From a virus: a DNA stretch of 42,444 nucleotides. Below the pieces are notes generated by a model, which had not been told where the DNA came from, did no database searches, and worked only from the letters and a program-made list of their open reading frames with translations. Shown here piece by piece: positions 21,748 through 29,182 of the stretch (the first letter of the stretch is position 1; the number at the start of each line of letters is the position of its first letter). The translations under genes and the position numbers were made by a program. The stretch is from positions 1 through 42,444 of IMG/VR virus record IMGVR_UViG_3300043470_000543; one strand, written 5' to 3'.

Positions 21748-22575
21748 TTAATTAAATTTTTTTAATAATTCTTTTAATTGTTGTTCATTCAGAGTGTCAA
21801 TCAACGGCTCTTCTTTGTCTGTTGGAGTGTCTTTAACGGCTTCAACTGATATTGTTGGAGTTGCAAAGTTAGAACCTTTTACAACTGCGCTTCCTTCTAT
21901 AATTTTGGCTTCGGTAACCGCCCAAAAATAACCTTGTTCATCGGCTACTTCTTTGTTTACTATTTCTGAATAGTATTTATCCCATACGGCTTTTTCTTCT
22001 TCATCATACTTGCTATCTGAGTTAATAGCTAATTCAAGTTTAACGTAACGCATCCCCACAGAATGCTCTTTTACGTACCCTTTTGAATATTGCTCAAACA
22101 TAAACGGATTACGCTCTTTTGATATTTCAGCATTAAAAGTTAGAGCGTCTGTATCTCCTTTGTAGTTATAGCCTAAATCTGCCCATTTCATTGTATTTAC
22201 AGATACATTTACATTATCTGTTATGATATGGTCAAAAGTCATTTTATGCTCTTGTAAAAGCAATATATTTTTTTGCTCTTTAGCTGACTTATTCCAAATT
22301 CCTTTTATATGAACATCACCGTGAGAATCTAAAATACCAGTTGTATTAATTACTAACTTTGCATTAATCTTATTCACATCTGATAGGTTAATGCTTTCAG
22401 CTTTTACCGCTTCGCCTTTGCCATTGTCAACGCTAACATAATGCAACATTGCATCGGCTTCTTTAGTAATCATTTTCTTTTGAGCTATTAAAGTAGATTT
22501 ATTCTCTTTTAACGCCTTAAAAAGCTCTTCTTTAGTGGCAAACTCTTTATTTGGAAATTCTTTAACTACTATCAT
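21748..22575 (-). CDS. Prohead maturation protease (HK97 / S78 family)
   Basis: 275 residues. Typical prohead protease features: GILDSHGDVHIKGIW near 80-94, LLLQEHK (candidate catalytic His110), VKEHSVGMRY (candidate catalytic Ser172) and EGSAVVKGSNFATP. Processes the capsid delta domain and itself during assembly. Placed between portal and capsid genes as in HK97-like phages, with an ATGA overlap to the 38-codon gene upstream. Confidence 0.85.
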   Translation of the reverse strand: MIVVKEFPNKEFATKEELFKALKENKSTLIAQKKMITKEADAMLHYVSVDNGKGEAVKAESINLSDVNKINAKLVINTTGILDSHGDVHIKGIWNKSAKEQKNILLLQEHKMTFDHIITDNVNVSVNTMKWADLGYNYKGDTDALTFNAEISKERNPFMFEQYSKGYVKEHSVGMRYVKLELAINSDSKYDEEEKAVWDKYYSEIVNKEVADEQGYFWAVTEAKIIEGSAVVKGSNFATPTISVEAVKDTPTDKEEPLIDTLNEQQLKELLKKFN

Positions 22576-22688
22576 TTTTCTATTACTTTACCCTCTTTCA
22601 AGGCTTTATTCTTTTCTTTTACTAAGCGTTCCTTTTCTTCTTTGCTTATTTGCTTGTTTATCTCAGGTAAACTTAATTTCGTACTCAT
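22572..22688 (-). CDS. Hypothetical small basic protein, 38 aa
   Basis: MSTKLSLPEINKQISKEEKE start, Lys/Glu-rich helix throughout. It fills the whole gap between portal and protease genes with ATGA overlaps at both ends, the best evidence that it is translated. Function unknown; a head-assembly accessory is possible. Confidence 0.6.
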   Translation of the reverse strand: MSTKLSLPEINKQISKEEKERLVKEKNKALKEGKVIEK

Positions 22689-23896
22689 AACCCTAATTTT
22701 ATTTTAAAGTCGTCGCTCATTTTCTTTGCTTCGGCTTCCGTTAGTGTTTTATTTTCTAAACCTATCTTAATAGTCTCTTGCATCTTTTTAAATGAATCAA
22801 TCTTTTCATTCATTACTGGTTGCATTATATTCAAGTGGTCGTAAGAAGCTACTAACTTTTCGCCACGTTCAAATAATCCCCACTGTTGGCTAAACGAGTT
22901 CATTGTGTTGTTAGCAGTAGTCATAATTGAATTTTGCAAGTATCTTAACTCGCCTTTCTCTTGGTTTTCAAATGTACTTCCGCCCGCTCCAAAGAAGTTT
23001 AAAACATCTTTGTTCATATCGTAAGCTAATAAACACTTTAAAGCGTCTTGACTGAACTGCTCGTCTAAGTATAAACGTTTAAAGTCGCTAACCAAATGCT
23101 TAACGTCAACGTTTGCGTTTGTCAACACCAAAGATTTAGAACCAATTTTACTTTCTATTGATTTTCTGTCACCGTCTTGTATTTGCGCCTCGTTACCGTT
23201 TGATTGGTTAAGTCCTATATACTTTTGAGACATTTGCAAGTTTACATTCTTAGATTTAAGATTTTGCTCAATGTTTTCCAAAACCTTAGAAATACCTTTA
23301 ACACGACTTGGCGAACTAATAAAAGCGTTTGGCTTTAGTCCGTTTGATAAGTCGTAAAAAGGAATTAAGTCTTTAATCGAAATCTTATAAGTTTGATTGT
23401 CTAACTTGTACTCGATTTGTCTATCGCCAAAAGCCTTTTTATCTTTATCTGTTACAATAAAGTTTTTAACCTTGTGTTGGTCTTTGAAGTCAATCTCACT
23501 CGGAATAAGGTTGTATAAGGCTTTTGGTATATCGTTGCTGAATGCTTTGATTTGGTAAGTATAGTCAACACCTACAGCGGACATAAACCACATTTGCTGA
23601 AATAGGAAATCTTCACCCGACTGAAAGTAGTTAGGCGATTTAAGCAATTTAACGTAAGGTGAGTTTTCAATAATTTGACCTTGTGCGTTGTAGTGTTGTA
23701 TATCCATCTGAGAATATATCTTTGCACGCAAGGCGATAATGGTCATTAACACTGGGTTTGTTAACGACATATCTAAGTACTTTTCGGAGTTTACAAAGTC
23801 GCTACCGTTAAAGAATTCGTAAGTAAACTGTCCGTTTCTGTTACGCTCGACTCTAAATATTTCTCTACCGAATAAAGAAAATGATTTTTCTACCAT
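22685..23896 (-). CDS. Portal protein (HK97-like)
   Basis: 403 residues with the usual portal layout: PVLMTIIALRAKIYSQMDIQ near residue 50, SPYVKLLKSPN and GEDFLFQQMWFMSAVGVDYT, then FISSPSRVKGISKVLENIEQ and a helical C-terminus. Forms the dodecameric ring through which DNA is packaged. First gene of the head operon with its own promoter and a structured leader (23906-23962). Confidence 0.85.
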   Translation of the reverse strand: MVEKSFSLFGREIFRVERNRNGQFTYEFFNGSDFVNSEKYLDMSLTNPVLMTIIALRAKIYSQMDIQHYNAQGQIIENSPYVKLLKSPNYFQSGEDFLFQQMWFMSAVGVDYTYQIKAFSNDIPKALYNLIPSEIDFKDQHKVKNFIVTDKDKKAFGDRQIEYKLDNQTYKISIKDLIPFYDLSNGLKPNAFISSPSRVKGISKVLENIEQNLKSKNVNLQMSQKYIGLNQSNGNEAQIQDGDRKSIESKIGSKSLVLTNANVDVKHLVSDFKRLYLDEQFSQDALKCLLAYDMNKDVLNFFGAGGSTFENQEKGELRYLQNSIMTTANNTMNSFSQQWGLFERGEKLVASYDHLNIMQPVMNEKIDSFKKMQETIKIGLENKTLTEAEAKKMSDDFKIKLGL

Positions 23897-23905
23897 TTAT
23901 TAACC

Positions 23906-23962
23906 ACGCTTCACAGCGTTATTGTGTTTGCTACAAATATACAAAAATATTTAATATGCAAA
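23906..23962 (-). promoter_or_regulatory. Head-operon promoter and leader hairpin
   Basis: Minus strand TTTG (23959-23962), 17 bp, TATATTTG (23934-23941). The leader contains ACGCT-GTGA-AGCGT (23919-23906), a GNRA-capped hairpin that matches the one at 10495-10508 with a compensatory pair change. Flanks are also alike: AATA before the stem, GTT and ATGGTAGA after it. Confidence 0.6.
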
Positions 23963-23986
23963 CTTTTTTGTAATTATTTTTTACTG

Positions 23987-25180
23987 TTAACTTAAATAAC
24001 GGGTTTTACTGTACCATTTAATCACGTACTTTGATGCATCGATTAAATCCTCTCTCGTTTCTTCGGGAATATCCAACTGAATACCCTGATAAACTTTCCA
24101 GCTATAATTTTCGTAGTTTTCTTCTAAGTTATAACTCGAGCGTGTGTAGTAGATTTTAGACTTCTGCATAGTCTCAATAGCTGACACAACAGAACCTTGT
24201 CCCTTTTGCGCAAATATAACGTTAAAACCGCTATTCTTTAGTTTACGCCCTTCTGATTGGTTTAATTCATTCCCGCTATCGCAAATTATTTCAATGTGCT
24301 TAGGAATGCCTAAACGGGTTAACTCATCAGACAAAGTGCCTTCTATTTCGTTTAATGGCTTGTACAAACGTTCTTTTAAAAAATATGTCCCGTCTCCGTC
24401 TGTTTTCATTTCTACTATTGCAGTAGGAGCTGACATACCGAAATCTAAACCATAGTAGCTTGGATAAGGCAACATTTTGAACTCGTCATCTTCAATGATT
24501 TTCCACCCTTTAAATATTCTGTTTGGCTTTTCGGCTTTTAACCCTAAGCCGTAAACATTCCACATATAAGCGTTTGCGGTTCCTTGTCTTTCATTTTCTT
24601 GCGTCGGCTCATAAGACAAAATCTTTTTCTTTTGCTCTAAAGGACAAAACGGATTGTCTTTAAAAGTTGAGTGAATAAGTATGCTATTGTCTTGTTTAAT
24701 CAAGTCATCACTCCATAACTTCCCAGTAGGGTTGTAGTCCATAAACACAGCGGTAGTACAACGCATATCTAATTGGTCGAATACTGATTTAGGGATTTTA
24801 TAAACCTCGTTAAACCATAAGTAATCCGAATGGTAACCGTGAACTTTTAAATCGTCGTCAGTACCCTCAATACAAATAGTCGAACCGTTAGGAAAAGTCA
24901 AAACACTTTCAGTCTTGTTGTAGCTTACATTTTGCCAACCTTCTAAAGTTGGGTAGTATTTGAGCATATCTTGTAAAACCGTATCTTTAGTGTCTTTTTT
25001 AGTATTACGGAATACCGCCAACTTAGTACGTGGTTTACTCCACGCCAATATCCAAAATATCTGTAAAATAGAAAAAGTCTTACTCGAACGAGAAGACCCT
25101 GAGTTGATAATGTATTTATATTTTCCGCTATTTAAAGCATCCCAATTATTCTGAAATACTTGCGTCGCCTTTAGCTTCAT
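23987..25180 (-). CDS. terL: Terminase large subunit
   Basis: 397 residues. ATPase: Walker A GSSRSSKT (28-35), Walker B YLWFNE (120-125) with the catalytic Glu. Nuclease: GLDFG (Asp246), CDSGNE (Asp301) and EDLIDASKY (Asp378 and Asp381). It packages DNA into the prohead with TerS. The start overlaps TerS by 35 bp. Resembles PBSX-type large subunits, in keeping with a headful or cohesive-end mechanism that cannot be chosen from sequence alone. Confidence 0.92.
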   Translation of the reverse strand: MKLKATQVFQNNWDALNSGKYKYIINSGSSRSSKTFSILQIFWILAWSKPRTKLAVFRNTKKDTKDTVLQDMLKYYPTLEGWQNVSYNKTESVLTFPNGSTICIEGTDDDLKVHGYHSDYLWFNEVYKIPKSVFDQLDMRCTTAVFMDYNPTGKLWSDDLIKQDNSILIHSTFKDNPFCPLEQKKKILSYEPTQENERQGTANAYMWNVYGLGLKAEKPNRIFKGWKIIEDDEFKMLPYPSYYGLDFGMSAPTAIVEMKTDGDGTYFLKERLYKPLNEIEGTLSDELTRLGIPKHIEIICDSGNELNQSEGRKLKNSGFNVIFAQKGQGSVVSAIETMQKSKIYYTRSSYNLEENYENYSWKVYQGIQLDIPEETREDLIDASKYVIKWYSKTRYLS

Positions 25181-25577
25181 TTGCTTTGACTATTTCAATT
25201 TGAATAGCTTGTGGTTGGTTTATCTTTTCGCCTTGCGTTGTTACGTCTACTTTATCTCCGAACAACTTAGCATACATTTTAGCCATTTTCCACTTTAACG
25301 TATTAACTAAGGCGTTATAAGTAGGGTACTCGATTTCCTTAGATAATAACATAGCCCTTAAATCGTCTATTTCATTCTCTAATGCAATAGCTTTATCTTG
25401 TTGGCTGTTCACGTACAACGTGCGTAATTCTTCGTTATTATTTTTCCAACGTCTAAAAGTAGTCCAGTCAGGGAATCTGTTATCGCTGTTTAAAGTTTCG
25501 ATAACGTTTCGACCTTTAGCGATTTCGTCGCATATCTCAACACATAAATCAAAATTATATTCGCTTGGTCTTGCCAT
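25146..25577 (-). CDS. terS: Terminase small subunit
   Basis: 143 residues. An N-terminal helix-turn-helix-like region (MARPSEYNFDLCVEICDEIA, FPDWTTFRRWKNNN) resembles small terminases of the bacteriophage terminase small subunit group, followed by a helical oligomerisation segment. It recognises the packaging site on phage DNA. Immediately upstream of terL with an overlap. Confidence 0.82.
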   Translation of the reverse strand: MARPSEYNFDLCVEICDEIAKGRNVIETLNSDNRFPDWTTFRRWKNNNEELRTLYVNSQQDKAIALENEIDDLRAMLLSKEIEYPTYNALVNTLKWKMAKMYAKLFGDKVDVTTQGEKINQPQAIQIEIVKANEAKGDASISE

Positions 25578-25855
25578 TACTTTAAACTTAATTTAACAAC
25601 ATTTGTAGTTAAGTCTTTTACAAAATCATCATCGCAATAATTACTATTAATCTCTACTTTATTTAAATTTCTAAGCCTATAGTTTTTATACAATGACTCT
25701 TTAGCAATATTAACTAATCTACTCCAATATAAATCATTATTCCAATGAATTATGTTTGAAACTTTTTCAGAACAATAAAATTTTATTTTACCTGTCCTTA
25801 ATCCGTTTTTAGTTCTTATAAATATTAGCTTTCTATTCTTTTGGTTGTTTTTCAT
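25577..25855 (-). CDS. Hypothetical basic protein, 92 aa
   Basis: MKNNQKNRKLIFIRTKNGLR start; Lys/Arg/Asn-rich with scattered aromatic residues (IIHWNNDLYWSRLV). It could bind nucleic acid by charge, but no motif is recognised. Its stop overlaps the start of terS by one base. Confidence 0.6.
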   Translation of the reverse strand: MKNNQKNRKLIFIRTKNGLRTGKIKFYCSEKVSNIIHWNNDLYWSRLVNIAKESLYKNYRLRNLNKVEINSNYCDDDFVKDLTTNVVKLSLK

Positions 25856-25862
25856 AATTAAT

Positions 25863-26087
25863 CTAATTCGGAAACATTAATCTTTTCATCTGCAAACATT
25901 CTTTTAAACGTTCGTAAACTTTGCCGTCATAAACGCAAGGGTATTCTGTTCCGCCTATTACTATTTGCATTATCTCTTCGCTACTTAGATACATCCCGTT
26001 AACTGACCACTCGTAAAAGTGGAATGGTACTTCTGAAAGTTCAAGTTCGTCATCGCCTAAGAATATTTTTAATAGTACTGTTTGCAT
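25863..26087 (-). CDS. Hypothetical protein, 74 aa
   Basis: I use the ATG at 26087 (MQTVLLKIFLGDDELELSEV); the frame opens further, but a consensus promoter (26093-26124) occupies that part. Acidic and mixed alpha/beta. With the promoter box ending six bases before the ATG, the mRNA would have almost no leader. Confidence 0.65.
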   Translation of the reverse strand: MQTVLLKIFLGDDELELSEVPFHFYEWSVNGMYLSSEEIMQIVIGGTEYPCVYDGKVYERLKECLQMKRLMFPN

Positions 26088-26092
26088 AAAAA

Positions 26093-26124
26093 CAAAGTTA
26101 AACAATTACTTTGAACTTTGCAAA
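26093..26124 (-). promoter_or_regulatory. Consensus promoter upstream of the terminase operon
   Basis: Minus strand TTTG (26121-26124), 20 bp, TAACTTTG (26093-26100): full match to the Bacteroidota form. It starts the unit 26087-23987 (two small genes, terS, terL). The next start codon follows after only five bases, implying a leaderless or nearly leaderless transcript. Confidence 0.7.
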
Positions 26125-26125
26125 T

Positions 26126-26191
26126 TTATTTCTTTTTATATTGTTCAAACCATTCTTCAGCACTCATTAACGGCTCTTTTTTATTTTCCAT
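26126..26191 (-). CDS. Possible micropeptide, 21 aa
   Basis: ATG at 26191, TAA at 26126. MENKKEPLMSAEEWFEQYKK and one more Lys. It overlaps the end of 26181-26399 by 11 bp. Very short AEEW-containing peptides are seen in flavobacterial phages, but there is no stronger support. Confidence 0.35.
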   Translation of the reverse strand: MENKKEPLMSAEEWFEQYKKK

Positions 26192-26399
26192 TGCTTTCAG
26201 TTTTAAATTTATCGTTGTAGTATTGCTCGGCTAACTCTTTTTCGTTTGGTATTTCGTCGGTGTTCATAAAATCAATAGAAGCATCAATTATCTGTTGCTT
26301 AAATAGTTTTTTGGCTCTTTCAAAATCTTCAGGGCTAATATAACCTTTTAATGCTATATTTTCTAAATACTGTACTGCACTTTGTTGTTTATCGCTCAT
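26181..26399 (-). CDS. Hypothetical small helical protein, 72 aa
   Basis: MSDKQQSAVQYLENIALKGY start; helical with DFERAKKLFKQQIIDASIDF in the middle, acidic C-terminus. The pattern is familiar from small conserved proteins of Bacteroidota phages, without known function. Overlaps the micropeptide frame at its 3' end. Confidence 0.65.
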   Translation of the reverse strand: MSDKQQSAVQYLENIALKGYISPEDFERAKKLFKQQIIDASIDFMNTDEIPNEKELAEQYYNDKFKTESNGK

Positions 26400-26411
26400 T
26401 TTTATTTTGTT

Positions 26412-26900
26412 TTAGTTTTTAAATAATTCCTCTTGTTTAATATCAAATTTGCTTATCAAATCCTTTGCTGTGGTTATAGATTCGGAGCGCTCTGTGTTGA
26501 TTTTGCGGGCGTATTTGTAATAACTAGAACTAGAAGTATTTTTACTCCAAGTTATAAAATATTTTCCACAAGTAGATTTTGCAACAAACTGTCTTGTACT
26601 TTTTGGTTTAAAATCTCCATTATCACTAAACTCATACTCTTGACCGTAAATAAATTCTTCTTCTAAAAAATCTGTGGCGGGTAGGATGGTGTAGCCTTCG
26701 GATTTATAATAACTCCCGCCTGCGTAACCGCCTGTGCCGTTACGTGAATGCGAGTTGTAACAAGTGGTCTCTTTATTATCATCCCAAAAAAGGTCTTTAC
26801 AATTATCACTCGGATTAATCTCTCTACGTCTTAGCTATAATTCATAAGTTGGGAAATGAATAGCTATCTTTTGTCCTTCAAAGTCTTTTAATTTTTTCAT
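26412..26900 (-). pseudogene. Gene interrupted by an in-frame TAG at codon 22
   Basis: Starting at the ATG at 26900 (MKKLKDFEGQKIAIHFPTYE), the frame meets TAG at 26835-26837 and then stays open for 140 codons to TAA at 26412. The downstream part has no ATG to restart and looks like a normal protein: CYNSHSRNGTGGYAGGSYYK, IYGQEYEFSDNGDFKP, FVAKSTCGKYFITWSK. Such proteins are conserved unknowns in Bacteroidota phages. Either a recent nonsense mutation, a sequencing error, or readthrough; TAG acts as an ordinary stop in other genes here. Confidence 0.7.
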
Positions 26901-26917
26901 AATGTTTGTGTTTTAAT

Positions 26918-27286
26918 TTATAATTTTCTTCTTTTTAAAATATTGCTTTGACTTTTAAAAATATCAAGCTTTTCTGAATCACTTAAAAATTCAAAGTTAT
27001 CGCTTTCTTTTTCCATAAAAGACCACCATTTTGCAAAATCAAAAATAATATTATTATGCAATTCATTAATTAAATCAACCTCATCTTTAAAAACAGTAGG
27101 TTCAAATCCAAAAACTCCCAAAACAATTTTTATACCAAAACTTTCATAAATATATTCGGTTTCTCCGCAATACCTACAAACATTCTCATATTTTGTAGCC
27201 TTTAAAAATCTATGTTTGCAACTATCTTTTAATAAGTTTTTTTTGTTTTCAATAAAACTATCTTCTAATATGTTTTTTCTATCCAT
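26918..27286 (-). CDS. Hypothetical protein with Zn-ribbon-like Cys/His, 122 aa
   Basis: SCKHRFLKATKYENVCRYCGE (residues about 22-42) gives C-x-H...C-x2-C, a possible zinc knuckle. The rest is helical and acidic. Immediately downstream of the 24-bp hairpin repeat (27295-27318), eight bases from its ATG. Function unknown. Confidence 0.65.
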   Translation of the reverse strand: MDRKNILEDSFIENKKNLLKDSCKHRFLKATKYENVCRYCGETEYIYESFGIKIVLGVFGFEPTVFKDEVDLINELHNNIIFDFAKWWSFMEKESDNFEFLSDSEKLDIFKSQSNILKRRKL

Positions 27287-27294
27287 TTTAAAAA

Positions 27295-27318
27295 GTGCGT
27301 TACAGTCGCACCCCTGAT
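27295..27318 (-). repeat. 24-bp repeated hairpin element (copy 2)
   Basis: Identical to 1491-1514. Minus strand GTGCG-ACTGTAA-CGCAC followed directly by TTTTTAAA and the ATG at 27286. The preceding gene ends at 27324. The U-run after the stem suggests a weak terminator or attenuator built into the leader. Confidence 0.55.
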
Positions 27319-27323
27319 TATGT

Positions 27324-27476
27324 TTAAAAATTTATTTTTCCAGTACCATTTATAAGCGATATACAAATACAATTAATAACTTTTAATTTTGCTTCTTTTA
27401 TGTTTTTAGCCATTACATAAACTTCTTGAGCTTCTTTTAAGTCTAGATTGTAAGATAATGCGATGTAATTCTTCAT
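27324..27476 (-). CDS. Hypothetical small protein, 50 aa
   Basis: ATG at 27476, TAA at 27324. MKNYIALSYNLDLKEAQEVY then VMAKNIKEAKLKVINCICIS; mixed beta/alpha. It follows a promoter-like element with a TCGGT box (27503-27545) and uses the recurrent AAATTAAAAC leader. Function unknown. Confidence 0.6.
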   Translation of the reverse strand: MKNYIALSYNLDLKEAQEVYVMAKNIKEAKLKVINCICISLINGTGKINF

Positions 27477-27502
27477 AATATTTCTGTTTTAATTTGTTGA
27501 TG

Positions 27503-27545
27503 TAAAACTACTTTAATAGTTTTGATTTAGAAAATAAAATCGGTG
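27503..27545 (-). promoter_or_regulatory. Promoter-like element with upstream TCGGT box
   Basis: Minus strand TTTC (27530-27533), 19 bp, TAGTTTTA (27503-27510), and plus-strand ATCGGTG starting at 27539, at the same 29-base offset from the -7 box as at 1734 and 2543. Drives the small genes 27476-26412 if functional. Confidence 0.45.
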
Positions 27546-27563
27546 AAATGCAAATAAATCCGA

Positions 27564-28049
27564 TTAAATGCGTTTATTTAGTTCTTTTAGAATAAAATCA
27601 CGCCTTTTTATTGCGTCATTAATATCAACAAAAGTACCAAATGATTTTTTAACTCCATTTATTCTCATTCTAACCAACCACTTTAAGTGATTTTTATAAA
27701 TATTAAAATGACCACTTGAGCTATTCTTGTCTTTATAAGAATTATATCTATTAGATATTATTTGTAAATTATCTAATCTATTATTTAATTTATTATTATC
27801 TATGTGGTCAACTACCCTTTCGAATTTACAAGGCTTATGATTTAAAAAAGCTATTGCCATAATTTGATGTATAGTAGTTGTTTTACCTTTTTTGTTTTTA
27901 TACAAATTAACAAATGGATAACCGCTTGTATTGATATGTTTTTTTAATTTTTTATTAGACTTTATACTAAAAACTTCTCCTAAATTACTTACTTTGTAAA
28001 TGCCTTCATAATCTTTTACGTCTTTCAAAATTTCTATTTCTGTATTCAT
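27564..28049 (-). CDS. HNH homing endonuclease (NUMOD4/HNH_3 type), copy 1
   Basis: 161 residues from the ATG at 28049. N-terminal NUMOD4-like motif (IEILKDVKDYEGIYKVSNLG), then the HNH core: HQIMAIAFLNH, VVDHIDNNKLNNRLDNLQII, and a C-terminal AP2-like part (KNHLKWLVRMRINGVKKSFG). It is a free-standing mobile endonuclease that nicks or cuts DNA to spread its own gene. Its 102-bp leader is shared almost perfectly with the second HNH gene (38908-39414), although the proteins differ greatly. Confidence 0.85.
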   Translation of the reverse strand: MNTEIEILKDVKDYEGIYKVSNLGEVFSIKSNKKLKKHINTSGYPFVNLYKNKKGKTTTIHQIMAIAFLNHKPCKFERVVDHIDNNKLNNRLDNLQIISNRYNSYKDKNSSSGHFNIYKNHLKWLVRMRINGVKKSFGTFVDINDAIKRRDFILKELNKRI

Positions 28050-28148
28050 AAAATTAAAAACCCGCAAATCAATAGGTGGACGTCTATATCATTGCGGGAA
28101 TTTATTTAATATTGCTAATTAGGCGTCCACTCCTATAACACAAATATA
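28047..28148 (-). promoter_or_regulatory. Conserved 102-bp HNH leader with pseudoknot and U-tract hairpin (copy 1)
   Basis: 101 of 102 bases equal 39412-39513. Minus strand order: TATATTTG box (28141-28148); ATAGGAGTGGACG (28136-28124); CCCGCAA (28098-28092); CGTCCACCTAT (28082-28072); TTGCGGG (28067-28061); TTTTTAATTTT and ATG. CCCGCAA/TTGCGGG plus the T run makes a terminator-like hairpin. ATAGG-AG-TGGACG pairs with CGTCCA-CCTAT in its loop, giving an H-type pseudoknot of 11 pairs with a 2-nt bulge. Probably regulates expression of the endonuclease. Confidence 0.65.
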
Positions 28149-28154
28149 GGTATT

Positions 28155-28766
28155 TTATAAATACATTCCTAATCTTTCATTGTATTTTTTACGCAATTCT
28201 AATCTTATTTTTGGCGGGTATTGTAAATCTAATTTTTCAAGTTCACGAACTATTTTTCGGGCTTCGGCTATTATTGGTTTATACTCAAATAGTTTTAACT
28301 TTAGTATAGGGTATCTTTGTGGCAATTCAAACTTAACATACTCCCAATATTCTTTGCCGTATCTTTCAATCAATCCTAAATCGTAGTTGATTATATTTGC
28401 CGACTTCCAATTATTACAGTTGAAATCTTGTAAGTGTATATTGTCTAAGTTAAACCGAATACTTCCATTTGCTTTTACACTTGCGTAATGACCGCCAGCG
28501 GGTGTTGTATGACCACCGCAAGATATACAACCGCTACCTTTATCTATAAGCCTTGCAATTTTATTTATTTCAGCTTCTAAATCCTTTTGCCAATCTGTAA
28601 GCGTTTTCAGCCCCTCTCTCGTCTTTTTGTCCTTTGCTCTTTGCTGTTTAGCTTTTACTTCTTTTGCGTGGCTTAGAAAGGCTGTAATGCAGTCGTCTGT
28701 TTCTAAGCAGTACTTTTGCAAAAATTTTTTAGGAACGAATTTTGTTTTGCAGTGTTTACAGCGCAT
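28155..28766 (-). CDS. ninG: NinG-like recombination protein
   Basis: 203 residues. N-terminal zinc-binding region (CKHCKTKFVPKKFLQKYC) and a second Cys pair (GCISCGG) followed by GGHYASVKANGSIRFNLDNI and LQDFNCNNWKSANIINYDLG, the hallmarks of NinG/Rap, a nuclease of lambda-type phages that acts on recombination intermediates. Fits with the annealing protein, exonuclease and SSB encoded upstream. Immediately follows the HNH leader. Confidence 0.87.
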   Translation of the reverse strand: MRCKHCKTKFVPKKFLQKYCLETDDCITAFLSHAKEVKAKQQRAKDKKTREGLKTLTDWQKDLEAEINKIARLIDKGSGCISCGGHTTPAGGHYASVKANGSIRFNLDNIHLQDFNCNNWKSANIINYDLGLIERYGKEYWEYVKFELPQRYPILKLKLFEYKPIIAEARKIVRELEKLDLQYPPKIRLELRKKYNERLGMYL

Positions 28767-28768
28767 TG

Positions 28769-29182
28769 TTAGAAGTATTGTAAAATTTCATTTTCTATTT
28801 TTTCGTTATCTATACCTAACCAACGGCTTATTACATTCTTAACCGCTTCGTAAATTTCGCTAAATTCGGTTTCGTCCATCGAACTAAAGGAAATAGACTT
28901 ATGTACTTTTGTAACTTCGCCAGTTATTAAGTTTATATGTTCGTCGTAATAACCCGCAACGATAATTAAATCCTTTCGCATTTCGTCTAAGTTACGATAA
29001 TCTTGTTGATTTTCAAAGGCTAATTTAAACAAAGCAAATGCCTTGCGATGAAATTTTATATTGCGCCTTTTTACATACTCAATTTCAAACTCTTCCCCTA
29101 AAGGTATTTTAGCATAATTATCAAAATCACTTTCGTATAACGGTTTTAATCCGCTTGGTGTTTTTTTGACTAATATTTTCAT
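28769..29182 (-). CDS. DUF1367-like protein
   Basis: 137 residues. KRRNIKFHRKAFALFKLAFE, GYYDEHINLITGEV and KSISFSSMDETEFSEIYEAV match the DUF1367 pattern, a family encoded next to NinG-like genes in many phages and probably linked to recombination. Overlaps the methyltransferase gene by 4 bp and lies 2 bp before ninG. No activity known. Confidence 0.75.
   Translation of the reverse strand: MKILVKKTPSGLKPLYESDFDNYAKIPLGEEFEIEYVKRRNIKFHRKAFALFKLAFENQQDYRNLDEMRKDLIIVAGYYDEHINLITGEVTKVHKSISFSSMDETEFSEIYEAVKNVISRWLGIDNEKIENEILQYF

Noticed and set aside
26126-26191. 21-codon frame as a confident gene
   Set aside because: Kept only as a low-confidence feature, because length and overlap give no statistical support.
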